64,000 nucleotides of DNA from Isoetes taiwanensis (lineage: Eukaryota > Streptophyta > Lycopodiopsida > Isoetales > Isoetaceae): assembly GCA_021234155.1 (NCBI GenBank), contig JAJEKV010000003.1, forward strand, positions 18,646,386-18,710,385, in the 5' to 3' direction. The position numbers were made by a program, and so were the translations under genes. The notes below the pieces were generated by a model. The model saw only the letters and a list, made by a program, of their open reading frames with translations, searched no databases and was not told the origin of the DNA. The stretch's first letter is position 1, and each line of letters begins with the position of its first letter. This document shows, piece by piece, positions 10,502 through 21,499 of the stretch.

Positions 10502-12533
10502 GTCAGGTTATCTTCATGTGGAGCAGTTTTTTTCATGTATTAGACTTTTCATAAGGTGTCCAAAGTTTATAGGTCACATTTTTTGGGATCTTTTTGAGTT
10601 TAAGCTTCACTCACGGGACCTCATTTTCTTATTCATTTTTTTTTAGTCAATGGGCCTATAGTAATACTTAAACATGCGGGCCGACAACATAGATGACAGT
10701 GACAAACCGATCTCCAAGCATGTAAGCTCAAACACCATATACAATAGCATTTCAAATATCATTTCATATGCTTTGGCAGTGTACATTCTGTAAACATGCA
10801 TTTGATCCCTTTTAATCCCATAGCATTGTTTGGGAGGATTTTGAAGTGTTTGCAAGGTTTAGGGGGTTTCTGTAGTGCCATCAGGGGGTAACAAAGTCAT
10901 CGTGATATAATGAAAAAGATATGGCTTTTGTTGCTGTCGTGCTTCTATGCAGCTCAATTTGATGAATTTGTTGAAAAATCTATCTTGCATATATGCTAAA
11001 ACATCAGTAATTTTATATAATATGCATGCCCACATAATACAGCATATAAGTGAACATTCAAGATATTGGTTTATTATGGGAAAATTTTGTCACCCTTTAA
11101 TTATCCTGTCCATGTTGCAAGCTCCAATGTCTGGCTTATTACACGAAAATCTATTCTGCCCATATTGCTACTTTTGGAAATAACAATGTCTTATGTTTGA
11201 ACTAACGTGTCCAATGAATCTATTGCAGGGTACAGTTCTTTGCAGCCAAGGCAATGTAACGTTGACTTCATATTTGTTGAACAGAATATTATTGTTGATG
11301 TATGCACGTAATTTAGCTACAAAGCTGAACAACAGCAATAATTGCAGCACAAATGTTGTATTGCTTACGGTTTCATCAACTTACAATTTCATCATCTTAT
11401 GTTCTATACAACTGTATTTAAATATTGATTGGGCCCACACATCTATCAAATTTAAAGCTTTAAAATGCAAAATTAAGGCACTAGCACAATGTTGGCAACA
11501 TGCCAACATGCCATCGATAAAGGTCCATGCCGTATTAGTATTGGTACAATATTGGCAAAATGCCATTGATCCCTTCCACACATGAAAGATCTTAGTCATA
11601 TTAGAGTGCCCTCAAACATTAGATAGGTAGAAACACTAAAGCCAAGTTCACCATGGACAAGTAGGTCGTACATCACAAAATGAAAATGAAAGACACGCCA
11701 AAAAATAATACAAAACGAAAATGAAAGACACGCCAAAAAATAATAAGCTATGCGAAACCTTTACCTCTTCAAATATGAAGGCATCCCCTCTTCAAAAAAA
11801 AGGGGGGGAAAGAGGGGGAAAGAATTCCTGAATGTTTTGAGCCATACGATAATTTTTTACTAAGGCCCAGATTCCACTGAGCTGGAAGTTCTTATACCTG
11901 GACGAATTGCAAAAGCCCAATAACAAAGTTTTTGGGTTTTGACATTCCATTACTGACCCAGAGAGTTCACGATGTGGCGGCCACAATCAAAGTTTTTATT
12001 GCCGGGCAAGATCCCTAGGAGTTTGCGACTCTATTTCTAACGAACTATCATTCAATCTAGGCTAAGTCAATGGTATGATCCATACAACTATACATGTGGC
12101 AATACACACTTAAATGGAATAATAAAAGAACATTGAACCATTGAGATCGGGAAAGGATAAAAGAGATAAATAAAAGAACATTCGACATTGAGATCCTGAA
12201 AAGGATTAAAATTGTCACGGTTCACATGGCAAACATCCTCAACTAGCAAAATAAAGAGGTGGTGGAGGAATCGAACCTCCACACACCCCACACACTCCAC
12301 AAAATAAAAATTGAAAAAGATGCAGAAATACGATACAATACATTTCTGATAGATGAGAACATGTAGAGATACAATGCAAAATTGGATAAAAAGGCCATTA
12401 AGCTCTTGAAACCTTCAAGAGCACAAGCATAAGCATAAGCACAAATGATTCTTTGAAGCAGCTCTAATCCTAAATAATATCACTTACACGTTCTTCTTAA
12501 CTTATGCCCAGCAACGCTGGGCACCATTACTAG

Positions 12534-12985
12534 TTATTAATAAAATTTTTGGTTATATGGTGACCACCCCACCTATCTACATGGATGCATGGCTAATCTC
12601 CCGGCGTCGGAAGAGGGTGAGTCTTCCATTATGGCCGTGGGGACAGCGCCTATATGCCTATATGCCGCTCATGCCTACACCCTAGTTGCCCAGCGTGGCG
12701 GATAGGTCCTTCCCGTATAGGGGGCGTGAAGGCCAGATTCCTCCTATCAAAGCATATATGGGGTTAGAGGTGCTTTTCCGATCAATGCATTCTTCAATGA
12801 CCTCCTTTCTCTCGAGGTCGTCTACTTCCGTGGGACAGAAGTAGACTTTCCAAGCGGAACCGCGGTCATGCCTACATTGACATTACACCACGTCCTAGAG
12901 ATCACCGTGGTAATCTCATCATCGGCAACAACGCATGCAACCTTAACCTCATAGGTTGCATGCGTAGATTATACTAAACAAGCTA
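12534..12985 (-). other. Element B 3' untranslated region, proximal part
   Basis: Non-coding, similar (reverse complement) to 26367-26860 in C and 48076-48500 in A. It continues the segment 8970-9344 across the Helitron. Confidence 0.85.
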
Positions 12986-15626
12986 TTAATCTACTCGAAT
13001 CGACATGCCTGAGCCGATTTCTTCGGAGATGACCTTGCCGTCCCATTGCTCCATAAACTGTGGGTACTGTTTTTCCAGATCTCTTTTGAGTACCCATGTC
13101 GCGTCTTCCACTGGCAAGTGTTTCCACTTGACTAAGTATTGGAGAAACTCCGATCTCCTTGTTTTCTTGAATGCTTTATCAAGAATTAGCTCTGGAACTA
13201 TTTCTAACTGTTCTTCTGTCATTTCCAACATCGTTGGAGTGTCCAAAACTTCTTACGGATTGGGGGTATGCTTCTTGGCCAGACTCCGTGGAAGACTTTG
13301 TGTATCTTTAAGTGTCTTTGGTAAGTCTAGTGCGTAGGATTGGTTACCCACTCTCTTGACTATTTTGAATGGTCCAGCCCACCTTGGAGCAAGCTTCTTG
13401 CAATTTTCGATGCGGAGCTTCGCCTGCTTTACCTTGATCTTGAGCCACACATTGTCGCCAACTTGATTTCCTCGGGCTGTTCGATGTTTGTCGGCGATGC
13501 TCTTTTAACGACTTCTTCTTTGCTAGGAGGTATCCCCGCACTTCTTCTACGAGCTGGCGTGCATGTCGCCAAAGCATTTGTTGAGAGACTTCTACTTTTG
13601 ACGGGATTGTGCCAAGTGTGCGGAGTTAGGCATTGGTAGCCGTAGTTGATCATGAGCGGGGACATTTGGGATGATTCTTGCTTGGTGCTATTGTATGCAA
13701 ATTCCACCAAGTGAATAAATTCCTCCCACATACCTTGCTTGTTCCAGACGTAGTTTCTGAGTATGTCTTCCAATATTCTGTTGATACGCTCTGTTTGCCC
13801 GTCCGTCTGAGGATGATAGGCCGTGCTCATGGATAATTTTGTTCCAATCGTTGTGAAGAGAGATCCCGCGAAAAGCAGCGATGAACCGGATCTCGGTGGG
13901 AGATGATTTCCCTTGGCATGCCATGGAGTGCGAAGATCTCTTTGGTGAAGAGCTTTCTTGCGTGTCCATAGTCGCGTGTCCGGTGGTCCTGCAAGGCACA
14001 AAATGTGCCATTTTCGACAACTTGTCGACCACGACCATTAAGGCATCCTTGCCTCTTACCGTCCTCGGCAGTCCTGTTATAAAGTCCATGCTGACTACTT
14101 CCCACTTAGCGTTTGGGACGGCTAATGGTTCCAATTCCCACGGTATTCGAGTTGTTCGCGCCTTTGTTTCTTTGGCATAGCTGACATTCCTTGATGTAGC
14201 GGGCTATTTGCTTCTTCATTCCGGCCAATAGTAGCTGCTACGCACTTTAAAATATGTCTTCATAAATCACGCATGGCGGCTATTGGGCTGTTGTGGTTGT
14301 CGTGGAGGATCAACTTCCTTACTCCGGATGATTCGCACGCACAACTTGTTCTTATGGTATAGGAGGTCACCTTCCTTCTTAAAGTTTTGAAGGCTTCCCT
14401 CTCCTTATCCGTTTCGCCTCCTTTTGCAGGCTTGCCCATACTTCCTTGAAGTCGACATCGTTGGCGAGTTTCTTCTATCTTTTTTCCCCGAAATCATTTG
14501 AAGAGCGTCGAGATTGCGTTGCGATTGCACCCCGGTTGTCGGTGGATGCCTTGAAAGCGCATCTGCTACCACATTAAGCTTCGGGCTTGTGGACTATCTC
14601 AAAGTCGTACTCTTGAGAAACTCCATCCACCTTCTCGCCTTAGATTGAGATGTGGTTGTGTGAATCGTCTTGGAGGCTCACGGTGATCGGTGTCAACTGA
14701 AACTTCCTCCCTAAGAGGTAATGCCTCAGATTCTCAATGCCCGACAAGCGCTAGCAGCTCTTGATCATCGCGTCGGGTGTCGTTTTGGGCGTCGTTCATT
14801 TTCCTTGAGTAAATGCGCTATTACCCGCTCTTCTTGCATCGACCTTTTTGTGGCTATCTTGCTTGCGTCCCGCCGCCACCAACTTGTCCTTTTAAGGTGC
14901 GGCGAGGTCAAGACGGGAGCGGTTGTCAAAGCTTCCTTCAACAACTCAAATCCTGCTTGGGCTTTCTTGAGCCAATGGTCGGCCCAATTTTTGACTTTCT
15001 CCGTCTTTGTCAGGTCCGTCAGTGGAGCTGCTATCTTTGTGAAGTTCTTCACGAACTTCCTGTAGTACCCTGCTAGGCCAAGGAAACTTCTGACCTCGTG
15101 GACGTTCTTTGGTGCTGGCCATTGGATGACTGCTTCAATCTTGGCGGGGTGCCGCCGAGATTCCTTCTGCTGAAATCACATGACCGAGGTATTCCACCTT
15201 TTACATTTGCGCGGTGACGCCCGACAACTTGGCATACAATTGATGCCTCCTTAACTTCTCGAGCACCTTTCTGACGTGCTAAGCATGCTCTTCAATGAAT
15301 TTACTGTACACCAGAATGTCATCGAAGAATACTATCACAAAGGTGTCCAAGTATTCTCTGAAGATGTCGTTCATGAGTCTCATGAACGTAGCTGGGGCAT
15401 TGGATAGCCCAAATGGCATTACGGTGAATTCGTAATGCCCATATCTGGTCCTGAAAGCCGTTTTGTGGATGTCCTCTTCCTTTATTCTGATCTGGTGATA
15501 GCCTGATCTTAGGTCGATCTTGGAGAAGACCCTTGCCCCTTGGAGTTGATCCATCAAGTCGTCTGACCTGGGGAGTGCGTACTTGTTCTTGATGGTGTGC
15601 TTGTTCAATTGTCTGTAATCTATGCA
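12986..15626 (-). pseudogene. pol: Element B pol, 3' part (reverse transcriptase to chromodomain)
   Basis: Read right to left it holds reverse transcriptase with the FFDD catalytic motif (about 15315-15330), RNase H, integrase and a clean chromodomain segment (13246-12986; [17 protein letters not shown]). It is broken by many small indels, for example around 15270, 14600-14900, 14150 and 13640. Its 5' part is displaced to 28813-29570 by element C, whose ATGCA duplication (15622-15626) lies in the codons of the [10 protein letters not shown] motif. Confidence 0.92.
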
Positions 15627-17169
15627 TGTGACGTTCAAAGCCACGATTATCACGGTCCCGAACGTATATCGCATCGCCTCACACGCAGCGTACCGCCACT
15701 CGACCGGGCGTGCGCGACGACGGATAGCCAGGTAAGTAGCCCTAGGGGCAACTTGCTAGGTATGTTCACATGTTATTAATGTGCACATATGCACATTAAT
15801 GTGGGCACACTTTTCCATGTGGGCACATTTTGCCACCTAGCCATTAATGGCAAGTGGGCCCTTTCCAATTATCCCACATGCCAAAAAGGGATAATTGGAA
15901 ACCCTAGCCCTAACCCCATGTCTATTTAGGGTAGGGAAACCCTAACTTGCTAGTTTTCGTCCATAGGGTTTTAGAGCTCTGTTTTGGCTGCCCCAGGAGC
16001 CAAAACCGCCTCCCAGACGCTGCCCAAGCGAATCGCACCATCAGTTTTCCTGAATTCGATCAGCTCAGCAGAATGGTTGAACTCAGGTCAGGAGGAGCCA
16101 CCTAGGGATCAGGTATTTGGTCAATTTAATAGCTTAAACCGTCTTCTAGTCATAGAACCAGTAAGTTTAGACTATTAAATTGCCCATAGCAGCTATCTAG
16201 ATCTTTAGATCTCAGACACTAACTAAAGAACCTAACTCTATGATATAAATTAGATCTAGTTCTTTAGTTCTTCTGTGATGTATATGGATGATGTATCTCT
16301 GTGAACTCCTTGTATTGGGAAGGGGGGTAGAGGCCCTGAAGCTGTGTAGTTGATGCTCCTAGCATAGCCTCTCTAACACACTGTAGATTCGGCCTGTGTA
16401 CAAGAACCACACCTTGAGAAGGAGGTTCATGTCCTGACTCTTGAACGATCCCTCTGGTGTGTAAAGCCTACCAGGGATCATTGTGACTAGGTCTAATGGC
16501 TCACCACTGAGTGCGGGTAAGGCATGGACTCGACACGTGAAGTGGTGTACACTTTCCGGTGGGTTCGGTCGAATCACAGGCGGTGGCCCTCTAGTCACCT
16601 TGAGTCGGCATGTAGATCTCTGGGGTGATCCCTTCCCGCCCCATCGGGCTGGGAGGATGAGACCCGGGGAATAGCCCCTTGGCTATGCATCCCGTGGGCT
16701 CTGATCCAGTCCGGCGGCTTTTCAGCCTACTCTGCAAAGTGTACACAGGAGGGGCGGATGGAGTGGTCAACCCTATGCCATGTTCTTATGCCGACCAACT
16801 CCATTGCCATGAATTGCATGCGCAATGAACTCACGGAGACCCAAGCCGTCGGTCATCCCTCGAGCCCCAGAGCCTTGGGTAGGATTCCCCATGTGATGTG
16901 CTGATCATTGTCTATGCAGGTGGTGGTGCACCACCCTTCGAGGTGGATGGAGGATTATGTTGAGTACTGACATGTATGTTTTCGCTTCCGCAGCTAGGTC
17001 GGCCCTGAGGGAGGCGAGGGTAGAATGACACCTTCACTCTTCCCTTTGGGACTCATTCACGGTGTGCGATGATGTGTGGAGGGCCTGTGATCGGTGTGGA
17101 GCTGGTATGGGGAAGAACTCTGTTTGTATCACGGTGAGGGCAGGTATGATGCGAGTAGGGGACGTCACA
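15627..17169 (+). repeat. Element C 5' LTR
   Basis: TGTGACGTTC to GGGGACGTCACA. Its first ~110 bp (CCACGATTATCACGGTCCC...) differ from those of A, marking a subfamily, while the remainder is clearly related. It pairs with 27252-28812. Confidence 0.95.
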
Positions 17170-17170
17170 A

Positions 17171-17182
17171 TGGTATCAGAGC
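17171..17182 (+). promoter_or_regulatory. Primer-binding site (initiator Met tRNA), element C
   Basis: TGGTATCAGAGC one base after the LTR. Confidence 0.95.
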
Positions 17183-17371
17183 AATGTTCTTGGAGACCAA
17201 GAGCAAAGCACTGGCCATGTTCCAGTAGTACTGACTTGATAGGATCCTCAAGCCTCGAAAAGTGGGAAAATTTTTCTCATTTTTGTAGTTATGCTAAGCT
17301 AGTAACAATTAAGTTTAATTGGAATTTGATAAGATTAAAAAGAATAAGCCCAAAATTTTCCAAGTGAGGTG

Positions 17372-17626
17372 GTCTCACATTTCACCGGTCATGAGAACTA
17401 AATTTCAGTTTTGGAGCGAGGCGCAAGCTGTGAGACATCGAGCCAAGACCACCAAAATATGATGAATTTGAGAAAAGTAATGTGGTAAGGCCAGTTCTAA
17501 GGTAGGAATTAATTAGAATAGCACGTTTTAATTACCTAAATAACCTAGAAATGTATGAGATCTCACAGCTCGTGCCTGGTCTAAAAACTAAACTTTAGTT
17601 TTGGAGCGAGGCGCAAGCTGTGAGAC
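17372..17626 (+). repeat. Leader hairpin pair upstream of ORF1, element C
   Basis: Hairpins lie at 17372-17436 (left arm partly decayed) and about 17559-17626 (arms CTCACAGCT/AGCTGTGAG, inner AAAACTAAA/TTTAGTTTT). They are 190 nt apart in a non-coding AT-rich leader (17183-17838) and precede the TATA box, as in A. Confidence 0.85.
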
Positions 17627-17729
17627 CAATAGGTAGAAAAAAAGTCTGAAATAAGTGTAAATTTCAATTAAATAGGTGCTTAGCATGTTAAATAGAGCAA
17701 CTTGAATTTTGATCTAAAACTTCCCAAGC

Positions 17730-17737
17730 TATAAATA
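17730..17737 (+). promoter_or_regulatory. TATA box of element C ORF1
   Basis: TATAAATA then GATGTAGACCCCCC, 109 bp before the ATG at 17839. Confidence 0.72.
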
Positions 17738-17838
17738 GATGTAGACCCCCCTCATTTCCACGTCCCAGTCCTAGAAATCCGCTCCTCCGCACTTAGGCGA
17801 TCTTTTGGCGCTTTTACCCGATTGACAATCCGTAAAGC

Positions 17839-19092
17839 ATGGCCCGAACCAAACAGACCGCCAGGAAGTGTCGCCCAGGCGAAACCACCAGCGCCACTGA
17901 GGCTGAGATCATTCGACAGATGCTTCGCGACAGGCTCGCGAAAGGAGGTCGTTCACCTTCGAACGGGGAAGACGTCTCGGAGGAACAAGACACGTCCGAT
18001 CTGATTGACGTCTTCAACCAGCAGGTGGAGCAGGACGAGGCAACATCACCAACCTCCATGGACGAGGAGACAAGGGAGGTATATGAAGAAATAGAGCGGG
18101 AGATCCGGCGGCAGGAAGGAGCAGAAGATCATTCTGATGCAGCCACGGAGATCCTCGAGCAGGAAGAGCAGGCGACAGGTCTGGAGCCAGCGGAGGAAGC
18201 AGATCTCGCGAGATTCATTAGAAAATATGAACACCGGGAGAAAAAGAAGGAAGACAAAAAGAGGAAGAGGGAGGAGGAGGAACACAAGGCGGCAGAAGAG
18301 AAAAAGAAGGCGAAGGGGAAGTTCGTGGTCGGCACAAGGAAGCTGAAGGACGTCCCGCCAAGGAAGAGGCCTAACCCCAAGATCGTCATCAAGGAGCGGC
18401 AAGCCGACGAACCTCCGAACCCCTCCGACGACTCTTCTGATGAGGACGTCAACCCTAATGCTGCAGGTGGAAGCTCTTCTAAACACCCAGGCGACGAACA
18501 GGTAGCACCTGAGCAACCCCAGCAAGATCAAGTACAGAAGCCCCCTGAGTACCCGGCGTGGGATAGGAAGAAACAGCCGCGCCCTGCCCGTGAAGCTTAC
18601 GTCACCGACAGGGTAAAGATATACGAAAGAAAGATGAGGGAGCACGAGGCTTATATGAAGAAATGGGAAGCCTACAGCAAGTACTACGAAGAAAACAGAG
18701 TTGCATTTGTTGAAGGAGGGCGCTCAACGAAGCAACAGACCTTGAAGCCGCCACCACCAAAGCCCAAGGCCCCCAAGCCGCCACCCAAGAAGAAGATTGA
18801 CAGGAAGGAGGTGGAGAGGAGAGCGCTAAGGGAGATTAGGCACTTCCAGCGCAGCTACAGTCTTCTAATTCCCCGTGCCCCCTTTGCTCGGTTAGTGCGA
18901 GAAGTGATGCAGGCCTACAGGACGGACTTTAGAGTCACAGATGAGGCGCTGCTGGCAATGCAAGAGGCGGCTGAGGCAAAGATAGTGCAACATTTTGAAG
19001 ATTCAACAGCTTGCACTGTTCACGCCAAGCGGGTAACCCTCATGCGACAGGACATGAGTCTTGCGACCCGCATAAAGGGAGAACGCCCTTAG
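17839..19092 (+). CDS. ORF1: split histone H3 protein (H3 tail + 318-aa insert + H3 fold)
   Basis: 417 residues, uninterrupted. Residues 1-10 are MARTKQTARK, identical to the canonical H3 tail through lysine 9, so Arg2, Thr3, Lys4, Arg8 and Lys9 are all present; Ser10 is replaced by Cys. Residues 11-328 are an insert: acidic (about 40-125), Lys/Glu coiled-coil-like (about 125-165), basic, then proline-rich (about 300-320). Residues 329-417 run from ALREIR to RIKGERP and align without gaps to the 89 residues of the H3 alpha-N to C-terminus, about 50 identical by eye. Kept H3 residues include FxRLVRE, TDxR of loop 1, LQEAAEA-like, FED, and C/HAKRVT with the His and Asp of the H3-H3 interface. 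Loop 1 is not lengthened, so it derives from canonical H3, not CENH3. It is preceded by its own TATA box. I infer a nuclear, chromatin-directed protein; nucleosome incorporation is untested. Confidence 0.95.
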   Translation: MARTKQTARKCRPGETTSATEAEIIRQMLRDRLAKGGRSPSNGEDVSEEQDTSDLIDVFNQQVEQDEATSPTSMDEETREVYEEIEREIRRQEGAEDHSDAATEILEQEEQATGLEPAEEADLARFIRKYEHREKKKEDKKRKREEEEHKAAEEKKKAKGKFVVGTRKLKDVPPRKRPNPKIVIKERQADEPPNPSDDSSDEDVNPNAAGGSSSKHPGDEQVAPEQPQQDQVQKPPEYPAWDRKKQPRPAREAYVTDRVKIYERKMREHEAYMKKWEAYSKYYEENRVAFVEGGRSTKQQTLKPPPPKPKAPKPPPKKKIDRKEVERRALREIRHFQRSYSLLIPRAPFARLVREVMQAYRTDFRVTDEALLAMQEAAEAKIVQHFEDSTACTVHAKRVTLMRQDMSLATRIKGERP

Positions 19093-19240
19093 AACCTTTT
19101 TTGTAAATAATTAAAATTTTTTTGTAATATAGAGCAATTTTGTGTACTCTAATTGCATGAGCTGGATTAATTAGGGCAAGTTAGTAAGTTTTAGCTTTTA
19201 TTTCAGTAAAATAGGACATTTGCAAACCGAAAAATGTGAT

Positions 19241-19507
19241 GTCTCACAGCTCGCGCCTGGTCGCAAAACTAAATTTTAGTTTTGAAGCGAGGCGCAAGCT
19301 GTGAGACCTCGCCCAAACTTGACCAAAACAGCTCCAAATCGACCAAATAAGGGGTCAATTCTGTCTGATTTGATGAGCCCGTCATCCTTACACCCTTAGT
19401 TTACCCAAATTGGATACCTTTTGATCGGAATGAGATTGATGTCTCACAGCTCGCGCCTGGTCGAAGAACTAAACTTTAGTTTTTAAACGAGGCGCAAGCT
19501 GTGAGAC
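19241..19507 (+). repeat. Hairpin pair between ORF1 and ORF2, element C
   Basis: Two 67-nt hairpins at 19241-19307 and 19441-19507 with arms GTCTCACAGCT/AGCTGTGAGAC, GCGCCT/AGGCGC and an inner AAACTAAA/TTTAGTTT stem. The remainder of 19093-19818 is AT-rich and non-coding. Same 200-nt spacing as the leader pair. Confidence 0.9.
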
Positions 19508-19695
19508 CTCCTACCATTTCTTCACCAGGACTTGTCCAGATCATCCTCAACCCGTTGTATAGCATCTTTTAGGTAATCTAACCTTGTTCAAACATCTCAT
19601 CTAGTCTTCAAATTCCCATTTTGACCTCAGATAGACTAGAATTACCCAACCCTAGGAATTTCCAAGTCATCCAAAAATTAGGGTTTCCCCCTTTC

Positions 19696-19703
19696 TATAA
19701 ATA
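19696..19703 (+). promoter_or_regulatory. TATA box of element C ORF2
   Basis: TATAAATA then GACCCC, 123 bp before the ORF2 ATG at 19819. It repeats the arrangement upstream of ORF1. Confidence 0.7.
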
Positions 19704-19818
19704 GACCCCTCATTTCTCAGATAGCACCCTACAAATCTGCTCCTGCCCTTCTAGCCGATTTCTCAACTCCCCTCGAGGCTCTTGCAACCCGTTTGTTACC
19801 CCTTTCCGCAATTAACCA

Positions 19819-21350
19819 ATGGCAACCTCGATTTTTTGAGATGGTACAAGCCGCGCTCATGCTGCCGAGGCTGACGTCGACCAAATCTCCCATATCTTCA
19901 GGAAGGAGGTAGATGTCCAAGCAACCTTGCACGCAACCCCACCTACAGTGAGAAGTCTTGTTTGAGTTCCAAGCTAGGGTAGAACCGGTAGCTAGTGCAA
20001 CTCCCCCTTGCATAGGCTACTTTGTTCCTAGGCAATCCCCGCAAACAAACATCGGGGTGATATCCCAAACATTGCCAAGTACTGACAAACAAAGCGCACA
20101 AGACACTCCGAGCCAATGGTCCTAAGCTGTCCAATGGGACCAAGTACTTCTCTTTCAACACCGCTTTGGCAATCTTTCTCACCCACCGTCGCGAGAAACA
20201 CCGTGAGGGGAAACCTCCATTCCCCCTTGGACATAGACCCATTAGCCATAGCAAAGAACAAGCGGCTCCTTACGCAAGTATGAGCGGAGCAGGAAGGAAA
20301 AGAAGAGGAGGACTGTAATTTAACGGGGAATCGAGGAGGAGGAAGACTATGTCGATTTCGACCCGTGGAGGAGCGGCGACAAGCGAGCGAGGAGTGGCAA
20401 GACTTCGAGAAGAACGGCAAACTCGTCGAGTCGCTGCCCTTTGGGTTAGGCATTACAAGCCTAGCCCCCATTATTGTTGAAGCGAGGAGTTTCGCTTCTA
20501 AGCGACATCCAAACCTTCAGTCGAGGGGAAAGGAGTACCGACCTGGAAGAATTGCCGCACCAACTCCGGAAGAACGGACTTAGACAACTTCATCGTCAGA
20601 GGAGCATCGACTTCCCCTCTAAGTAAGGGAAGCCGACACTTACGGGGAGAGTCTACCTCCGACATCCAAGCCCTGGCAAACATTATGGATTATGGAGGAC
20701 CAAGCCGCTTAAATCAACTCACCGGCGGAGGAAGAGTTCCTTGCCCTCACAGAGCAGATGGGGATCCGCCACGCAACATCGAACATCCTAACGGCAAGCT
20801 GGAAATTGGCAGCACCTCCCCGAGAGAAGAGGCGAAGCCCCGACCTGGGAGAGCTTCAGAAAGCGGGCCGAGACTACAGGGGACCTCATCACGGTGGAAA
20901 TAGATGACTTTGCGGCGCGGAACCGAGCTGGATACCGAGTGGCCGGGCGGGCCTACTTAGCGATTGGGTCATTGCGGTACTACGCCCTGGCGATGGATGG
21001 AAGAATAGCGGTAATTCACCGCAAATTCTTGAGGCGAGGAAGGAGTATCGATGCTAATTGCGCTCTCGAGGATTTGGCGGCATGCTTGGCGGTTGCCCCT
21101 CAACACCAAAGTATGCCATCACGGTAAAGAGAGCGTAGCACTCGATGTTTTCGACCGCCATACCTTACAAGCGGCAAGCAAGGCTGGCGTGACCGCGGCT
21201 TATACCCCGCAGGGGTAGAAGACTTGGCGAGAGCCTTTGTGTATGGATCTTGACCAACATCCTTAGGAACTTGGGTCATTCAATTGGGAACAGCCCAAGT
21301 GAAAAAGTTCCTAGAGGATAATCCATCCTACGGCAACATCAAGAATAGTT
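19819..21350 (+). pseudogene. Element C ORF2, unrecognised accessory protein, decayed
   Basis: It corresponds to element A 41650-43125. The start MATS is followed within a few codons by a stop, then by recognisable pieces such as FRKEVDVQATLHATP, the acidic block around 20310-20400, GLGITSLAPII (about 20440) and DGRIAVIHRKF (about 21000). Numerous indels break the frame. I recognise no domain; see the copy in A for the clearest reading. Confidence 0.75.
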
Positions 21351-21499
21351 AGCAATCTTGATCAGGAAGTTTTAATTTTGTATTAGCATATTATAAAATA
21401 TGAATATAATTTCTTTTTGCACTATAAATGTTTTGTGGATGTATTTTGTGTCCCCAACTATACCAACAAACATAAATAATGCAAGAGAATAAGTAAAAC

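Larger units (their letters stand above)
9345..12533 (+). mobile_element. Non-autonomous Helitron, 3189 bp
   Basis: It starts with TC (TCTTATATC at 9345) after an A and ends with CTAG (12530-12533) before a T. Six bases before CTAG lies a stem-loop TGCCCAGC-AAC-GCTGGGCA (12505-12523). Removing it rejoins element B's 3' region at an AT dinucleotide and restores alignment with the uninterrupted copy in C near 26830-26865. No Rep/helicase coding sequence is visible, so it depends on another copy. It carries AT-rich filler, exon-like stretches, and a 37-bp tandem duplication around 11674-11745. It is the clearest cut-free insertion in the window because no target duplication is present. Confidence 0.93.

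Noticed and set aside
12250-12290. tRNA-like T-arm on the minus strand (GGTTCGATTCC within GGAGG/CCTCC)
   Set aside because: No D-arm, anticodon arm or acceptor stem can be drawn around it; at most a tRNA fragment within the Helitron.
18046-18645. Long reverse-strand open frame opposite ORF1 (similar ones opposite 6811-7459 and 33352-34614)
   Set aside because: It is a low-complexity shadow of the Glu/Lys-rich insert on the coding strand and has no domain of its own.
17839-19092. ORF1 as a CENH3-like centromeric histone
   Set aside because: The tail matches canonical H3 beyond position 5 and loop 1 is not lengthened, unlike CENH3.
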